Shown here: one piece after another, positions 21,942 through 25,095 of the stretch
Numbering within the stretch: position 1 is the first letter of the stretch
How the letters are laid out: each line of letters opens with the position of its first letter
Origin: Anaerolineae bacterium
GTDB lineage: Bacteria; Chloroflexota; Anaerolineae; B4-G1; DUEL01
Length of the DNA: 25,095 bases
Assembly (NCBI GenBank): GCA_029932895.1
Contig: JAOZPF010000005.1
Coordinates: forward strand, 1-25,095
Direction: 5' to 3'
Position numbers and translations under genes: made by a program
The notes under the pieces: model-generated
Databases searched by the model: none
What the model saw: only the letters and a program-made list of their open reading frames with translations
What the model was told of the DNA's origin: nothing

Positions 21942-22345
21942 ATGGACCCTGTAGCCCTGGCGCAAATTCAGTTCGGCCTGACGCCCCGGCTCGTTTTGCT
22001 GGTAAGCCGTTGCTCGCCTGGGTGCTGCCCGCTCTGGCGGTGCTCTTTCTGGCCCTGACGCGAGTCAGCGTGGGGCGAGCGGAGACGCGCAAATCGTTCC
22101 TGTTCTCAGCGTTGTCTATCGTTGGATTGATGTCCATCTTTGGTATGGCCAACTTTCCTTATCTGCTTCCCGCGCGGAGTGCGGGAAGCGGTGGCCTGAC
22201 CGTCGCCAACAGCTCTGCCTCACAGAACACACTGACGGCGATGCTCGTCATCGCCCTGCTCGGCATGCCACTGGTGATTGCCTACACCGCCTACATCTAC
22301 CATCTCTTTCGCGGCAAGGCCAGGGTTGAGGAAGAAGGGTATTGA
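21942..22345 (+). pseudogene. Collapsed cydAB remnant: start of cydA joined to end of cydB
   Basis: From the ATG at 21942 one frame encodes MDPVALAQIQFGLT, the typical beginning of cytochrome bd oxidase subunit I. It then runs into unrelated sequence. In another frame, from about 21985 to the stop at 22345, the translation is the C-terminal third of subunit II. It reads GKPLLAWVLPALAVL, then FPYLLPA and NTLTAMLVIALLGMPLVIAY with YHLFRGKAR near the end. The simplest explanation is one deletion running from codon 14 of cydA to the last third of cydB. No functional oxidase can come from this piece, although a 153-residue frame (ATG at 21884, inside the hairpin) stays open through the cydB part. 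An assembly error joining the two ends is the alternative. Confidence 0.75.
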
Positions 22346-22360
22346 CCCGCTGGAGGTGAG

Positions 22361-22546
22361 ATGGAAGAGAAAGTGTGCGCTTACTGCGGTGACCCCATTG
22401 AGGGGGAGCCGGTGCGGCGCGGCTCCAAGCTCTATTGCTGCGAGGCCTGCGCCTTTGAGGCCAACCGCAGCAAGGATTGCGGCGGGCGGACTGACTCGGT
22501 CACGTCGCAGCCGCTGATCGAGTTTCCCGATGGGTATGGGCGGTAA
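22361..22546 (+). CDS. Small cysteine-rich protein, bacterial metallothionein-like
   Basis: This 61-residue protein has six cysteines: CAYC (6, 9), CCEAC (26, 27, 30) and Cys40. The block GSKLYCCEACAFEANRSKDC resembles the LYYCSEACADGH...GC region of cyanobacterial SmtA and Pseudomonas BmtA metallothioneins, which hold zinc and related metals in a zinc-finger-like core. It has fewer cysteines than SmtA (nine), so it may bind one or two metal ions rather than four. The ribosome site GGAGGTGAG is excellent. It lies between the cyd remnant and the ferritin-like gene. A metal buffer in a PerR-type cluster fits, but the assignment rests on the cysteine pattern alone. Confidence 0.65.
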   Translation: MEEKVCAYCGDPIEGEPVRRGSKLYCCEACAFEANRSKDCGGRTDSVTSQPLIEFPDGYGR

Positions 22547-22599
22547 AAGCACCGTCCCAGATACGAGATTGTGACTATCAGACATATAGGAGGTGAACT

Positions 22600-23100
22600 G
22601 TGGGAACGAAAGGAAGAGCAATTGTGGGGATGGACGTGGACCAGTTGCTGGGATTGCTGAACAGGGCCTTTGCCGACGAGTGGCTGGCCTATTACCAGTA
22701 CTGGCTGGGGGCCAAGGTGGCCAAGGGGCCGATGCGAGAGGGGGTGTTCGCCGAGCTCACTCAGCATGCCGCCGACGAGCTGCGGCACGCGGGGATGTTG
22801 GCCGACCGGATCATCCAACTGGGCGGCACGCCGCTCCTCACCCCTCAGGACTGGTACGAGGCGACCAACTGCGGCTATGAAATCCCCGCCGATCCCTATG
22901 TGGAGACGCTGCTGGAGCAGAACATCAAGGGCGAGCAGTGTGCTATCGAGGCCTACCGGCAGTTGATGGAGACCACCAAAGAGGCCGATCCGGTGACGTT
23001 CAACATCGCCCTGCAAATTCTCACCGATGAGGTGGAACATGAGGAAGACCTCCAGGCTCTTGTGGAGGATATTCAACTGATGAAAGAGAGGAGACTGTAG
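22600..23100 (+). CDS. Ferritin-like diiron protein (Dps/bacterioferritin type)
   Basis: This 166-residue four-helix ferritin-like protein has probable diiron ligands Glu27, Glu60 and His63 (ADELRHA), Glu112 and/or Glu117 (GEQCAIEAY), and Glu144 and His147 (EVEHEED). Relatives consume peroxide and iron(II) and store the iron, protecting DNA. Two cysteines, in NCGY (91) and EQC (114), recall the cysteine pair near the active site of archaeal Dps-like (DPSL) proteins, but I cannot confirm that subgroup. The start is GTG at 22600 with a perfect AGGAGGTGAA site. It lies 3 bases before superoxide reductase, so the two are probably translated together. Confidence 0.82.
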   Translation: MGTKGRAIVGMDVDQLLGLLNRAFADEWLAYYQYWLGAKVAKGPMREGVFAELTQHAADELRHAGMLADRIIQLGGTPLLTPQDWYEATNCGYEIPADPYVETLLEQNIKGEQCAIEAYRQLMETTKEADPVTFNIALQILTDEVEHEEDLQALVEDIQLMKERRL

Positions 23101-23103
23101 AGA

Positions 23104-23469
23104 ATGATAGGAGAAAAGATACAATCGGCTGATTGGAAGACAGAGAAGCACGCCCCGGTGATCGAGTGCCCGGACGCGGTGGAGGCGGGCAAGCCGTTCC
23201 AAATCACTGTCAGCGTGGGCAAAGAGATACCGCACCCCAACACGGCTGAGCATCACATCCGCTGGATCGACGTCTACTTCCAGCCGGAAGGAGCCAAATT
23301 CGTCTATCAGGTGGCTCACTTTGACTTTGCTGCCCACAGCGAGGGGACGGCGTATACCCACCCTGTAGCGTCGTTCTCAATGCAGGTGGAAAAGCCAGGC
23401 ACGCTCGTTGCCCTCTCCCTCTGCAACCTCCACGGGTTGTGGGAGAGCAGCAAGACACTCGCAGTCTAG
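23104..23469 (+). CDS. Superoxide reductase (neelaredoxin type)
   Basis: This enzyme reduces superoxide to hydrogen peroxide without making oxygen, the usual choice of anaerobes. The 121-residue protein has only the catalytic iron domain; the N-terminal desulforedoxin domain is absent, so it belongs to the one-iron class. Visible residues are Glu14-Lys15-His16 (EKHAP), His44 and His50 in HPNTAEHHIRWI, and Cys107 and His110 in LCNLHGLWES, which together form the His4Cys iron centre. The lysine is the known catalytic base. It is the last gene of the plus-strand cluster; the peroxide it makes would be handled by the ferritin-like protein and peroxiredoxin encoded upstream. Confidence 0.95.
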   Translation: MIGEKIQSADWKTEKHAPVIECPDAVEAGKPFQITVSVGKEIPHPNTAEHHIRWIDVYFQPEGAKFVYQVAHFDFAAHSEGTAYTHPVASFSMQVEKPGTLVALSLCNLHGLWESSKTLAV

Positions 23470-23491
23470 AGCCGGGTCGCATCCACTCAGC

Positions 23492-23538
23492 CGGACGGGC
23501 CGGCGGCCCAAGGGCCGCCGGCCCGTCCGACTTTTTTT
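23492..23538 (+). terminator. Very strong intrinsic terminator closing the oxidative-stress cluster
   Basis: An 18-bp perfect GC-rich inverted repeat (23492-23509 with 23512-23529, turning at CAAG) is followed two bases later by TTTTTTT (23532-23538). It lies 22 bases after the superoxide reductase stop. Confidence 0.95.
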
Positions 23539-23624
23539 CCGCGGCCAGACGGCCGCCCCGGTATACCCTCGGCCACGGTGACAGGACGACGTGCCCGAAC
23601 TGGTCGAACTCGGCTCCATTTCAC

Positions 23625-23652
23625 TTGACAAGTTTGTTCCCTGTGGTATGAT
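23625..23652 (+). promoter_or_regulatory. Promoter of the SAM riboswitch transcript
   Basis: TTGACA (23625-23630), a 16-base spacer and TATGAT (23647-23652) lie 28 bases before the first stem of the riboswitch. The -35 is perfect and the -10 has one mismatch. Confidence 0.82.
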
Positions 23653-23680
23653 GCTGCCAACAACTTGTAACCCGGTAGCG

Positions 23681-23788
23681 CTCTTATCCAGAGAGGCAGA
23701 GGGAACGGCCCTGTGAAGCCTCGGCAACCAGCCAGCAAACCTGGCCCGGTGCCAATTCCGGCAGAACGTCGGTTCTGGAAGATAAGAG
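23681..23788 (+). ncRNA. SAM-I (S-box) riboswitch aptamer
   Basis: The first stem is perfect: CTCTTATC (23681-23688) with GATAAGAG (23781-23788). Between them are the conserved S-box blocks in order: CAGAGAGGCAGAGGGA, then GAAGCC, CGGCAACC, GGTGCCAATTCC and GGCAGA. SAM binding to this aptamer lets the terminator at 23805-23837 form and stops transcription, so the downstream SAM synthetase would be made only when SAM is low. Confidence 0.96.
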
Positions 23789-23804
23789 GCGGCGCGTCCA
23801 TCGT

Positions 23805-23837
23805 GCCCCTTCTGTTTTCCAGAAGGGGGCTTTTTTT
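23805..23837 (+). terminator. Riboswitch expression platform: intrinsic terminator
   Basis: GCCCCTTCT (23805-23813) pairs with AGAAGGGGGC (23821-23830) with one bulged G and a 7-base loop, followed by TTTTTTT (23831-23837). It lies 16 bases behind the aptamer and 73 bases before the ATG, the normal arrangement for transcription control by a SAM-I riboswitch. Confidence 0.93.
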
Positions 23838-23910
23838 GCCCACTTCCTGGGCGACCGGTCTGATCCAGAGCGGCCGAGAAGAGGCCCGCCGGGGGAAGGG
23901 GAAAAACGAG

Positions 23911-25095
23911 ATGACGAAACGGAACATTGTCGTAACGGAGGCCACCGGGCAGTTCATCGAGGACATCCCGGTCGAGATCGTCGAGCGCAAGGGTATCGGC
24001 CATCCCGACAGCCTGTGCGATGGGATCGCGGAGCGGATCTCGGTGGAATACAGCCGCTGGTGCCAGGAGAACCTGGGCGTTCTATTGCACCACAACTTTG
24101 ACAAGGTGCAACTGGTCGCCGGAGAGGTGGAGGTGGGGTACGGCGGCGGGTTTATGATCAAGCCCATCCGCATCCAGATCGCCGGGCGCGGCACCCCCAG
24201 TTTCCGGGGCAAAAAGGTCCCGTTGGACGTGATTGCCATCGACGCGGCGCACAAGCATATCCAGGAGACGATGCGCTATCTGGACCCCACCCGGCACGTG
24301 GTGATCGATTCCTACGCCGGCCGGGGGGCGGAGGAGTTGGCTCACGTGGTTGATAACGTCACCGCCAACGACACCAGCTTTGGCGTCAGCCACTGGCCCC
24401 GCTCCGGGCTGGAGAACGCCGTCTACGAGACGGCCCAGTACATCAATTACCAGTTGATCGACCAGTTTCCTATCGGTGAGGACGTCAAGGTGATGGGTGC
24501 CCGCGAGGGCGACCGGTTGATCCTCACCGTCGCCCTCCCCTTTATCGCCGCGCGGATCGGCGACCGGGCCGAGTACATCGAGGTCCGGGGGGCCGCCGAG
24601 GCGGCTATCCAGGCCTTTGCCGAGAAACTTGACAGCCGCCAGGTGAAGGTGATGGTCGATACGGCCGACGACTTGGAGCACGATGCTGTCTATCTGACCC
24701 TCACCGGGACGTCGGCTGAGATGGGGGACGACGGCTCAGTGGGACGGGGCAACCGCGTCAACGGCCTGATCGCGCCCTTCCGCGCCGCCAGCTTGGAGGC
24801 GGCCTGCGGGAAGAATCCCATCTCCCACGTGGGCAAGGTCTACAACGTGTTGGCGATGCTGGCGGCAAGGGATATCGTCGAGCGGGTGCCAACGGTGCGC
24901 GAGGCGACGGTCTATTTGCTCTCCCAGATCGGCCACCCTCTCGACCAGCCGCTGGTGGCGACGGCCTACGTGCGTCCCGCTTCCGGCTCCCTCACCCCCA
25001 GCATTCAGGCTGACGTGCAGGCGGTGCTGGACGAGCACCTCAGCCGGCCCGACCTGGTGCGGGAGCGGATTCTCAACCGCGAGTTCCCGCTGTTT
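23911..25095 (+). CDS. mat: S-adenosylmethionine synthetase, archaeal type, partial at the right edge
   Basis: This protein makes S-adenosylmethionine from methionine and ATP. The 395 visible residues are nearly the full length of the archaeal-type family (about 400), so only the extreme C-terminus is missing. Recognisable stretches are VEIVERKGIGHPDSLCDGIAE (residues about 30-50), VEVGYGGGF, SYAGRGAEELAHVVDNVTAND, and MGDDGSVGRGNRVNGLI with NPISHVGKVYNVLA after it. These belong to the archaeal AdoMet synthetase family, not to bacterial MetK, whose typical GAGDQG motif I do not see. The ATG at 23911 is preceded by a purine-rich GAAGGGG. A SAM-I riboswitch directly upstream confirms the pathway. 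Confidence 0.93.
   Translation, partial: MTKRNIVVTEATGQFIEDIPVEIVERKGIGHPDSLCDGIAERISVEYSRWCQENLGVLLHHNFDKVQLVAGEVEVGYGGGFMIKPIRIQIAGRGTPSFRGKKVPLDVIAIDAAHKHIQETMRYLDPTRHVVIDSYAGRGAEELAHVVDNVTANDTSFGVSHWPRSGLENAVYETAQYINYQLIDQFPIGEDVKVMGAREGDRLILTVALPFIAARIGDRAEYIEVRGAAEAAIQAFAEKLDSRQVKVMVDTADDLEHDAVYLTLTGTSAEMGDDGSVGRGNRVNGLIAPFRAASLEAACGKNPISHVGKVYNVLAMLAARDIVERVPTVREATVYLLSQIGHPLDQPLVATAYVRPASGSLTPSIQADVQAVLDEHLSRPDLVRERILNREFPLF

Noticed and set aside
21884..21984. ATG at 21884 as the start of a genuine 153-residue protein
   Set aside because: The ATG lies just before the arm of a strong hairpin, has no ribosome site, and the first 30 or so residues match nothing; only the later cydB-like part is meaningful.
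1..25095. CRISPR arrays, insertion sequences, tRNA or rRNA genes
   Set aside because: No regularly spaced direct repeats, transposase-like proteins, terminal inverted repeats or tRNA/rRNA signatures were seen on either strand.

Overview
The window is GC-rich, densely coded and bacterial. The gene mix points to an anaerobic or microaerophilic member of the Chloroflexota (Anaerolineae-like), perhaps a thermophile or an uncultured lineage. The clues are a four-subunit pyruvate-type ferredoxin oxidoreductase, an archaeal-type S-adenosylmethionine synthetase, superoxide reductase instead of superoxide dismutase, and large zinc-ribbon/cyclase/ATPase/TPR proteins. This placement is inference; there is no rRNA or tRNA gene to confirm it.

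Layout. (1) Positions 1-2588, minus strand: a porG-porD-porA-porB operon, with porB running off the left edge. (2) 2767-3364, plus strand: a TlpA-like thioredoxin lipoprotein whose signal peptide is out of frame with its best start codon. (3) 3367-8480, minus strand: an iron-sulfur protein with a DNA-binding-like N-terminus, a membrane-anchored HExxH peptidase, xseA, and an FAD oxidoreductase. (4) 8743-20463, minus strand: a long, tightly packed run. It holds a BMP-family (nucleoside-type) ABC importer (lipoprotein, double ATPase, a binding-domain/permease fusion, second permease), ftsY, a large ATPase/TPR protein with a defective cyclase domain, a broken lipoprotein gene and a YhhN-family membrane protein. 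A near-consensus promoter lies at 20563-20591. (5) 20649-23538, plus strand: an oxidative-stress cluster. It has a consensus promoter overlapped by a PerR-box-like sequence, perR, a peroxiredoxin with an in-frame TGA exactly at the peroxidatic residue (probably selenocysteine), a collapsed cydAB remnant, a metallothionein-like protein, a ferritin-like protein and superoxide reductase, closed by a very strong terminator. (6) 23625-25095, plus strand: promoter, SAM-I riboswitch with intrinsic terminator, and archaeal-type methionine adenosyltransferase running off the right edge.

The most notable signals are the probable selenocysteine peroxiredoxin without a resolving cysteine inside a PerR-type cluster, the fusion of a BMP-type ligand-binding domain (no signal peptide) to its ABC permease, the cydA-start/cydB-end deletion remnant, and the archaeal-type MAT under a bacterial SAM riboswitch. 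Three loci (about 2826, 9450-9910 and 21942-22345) look frameshifted or internally deleted, which could be real gene decay or sequence/assembly error.
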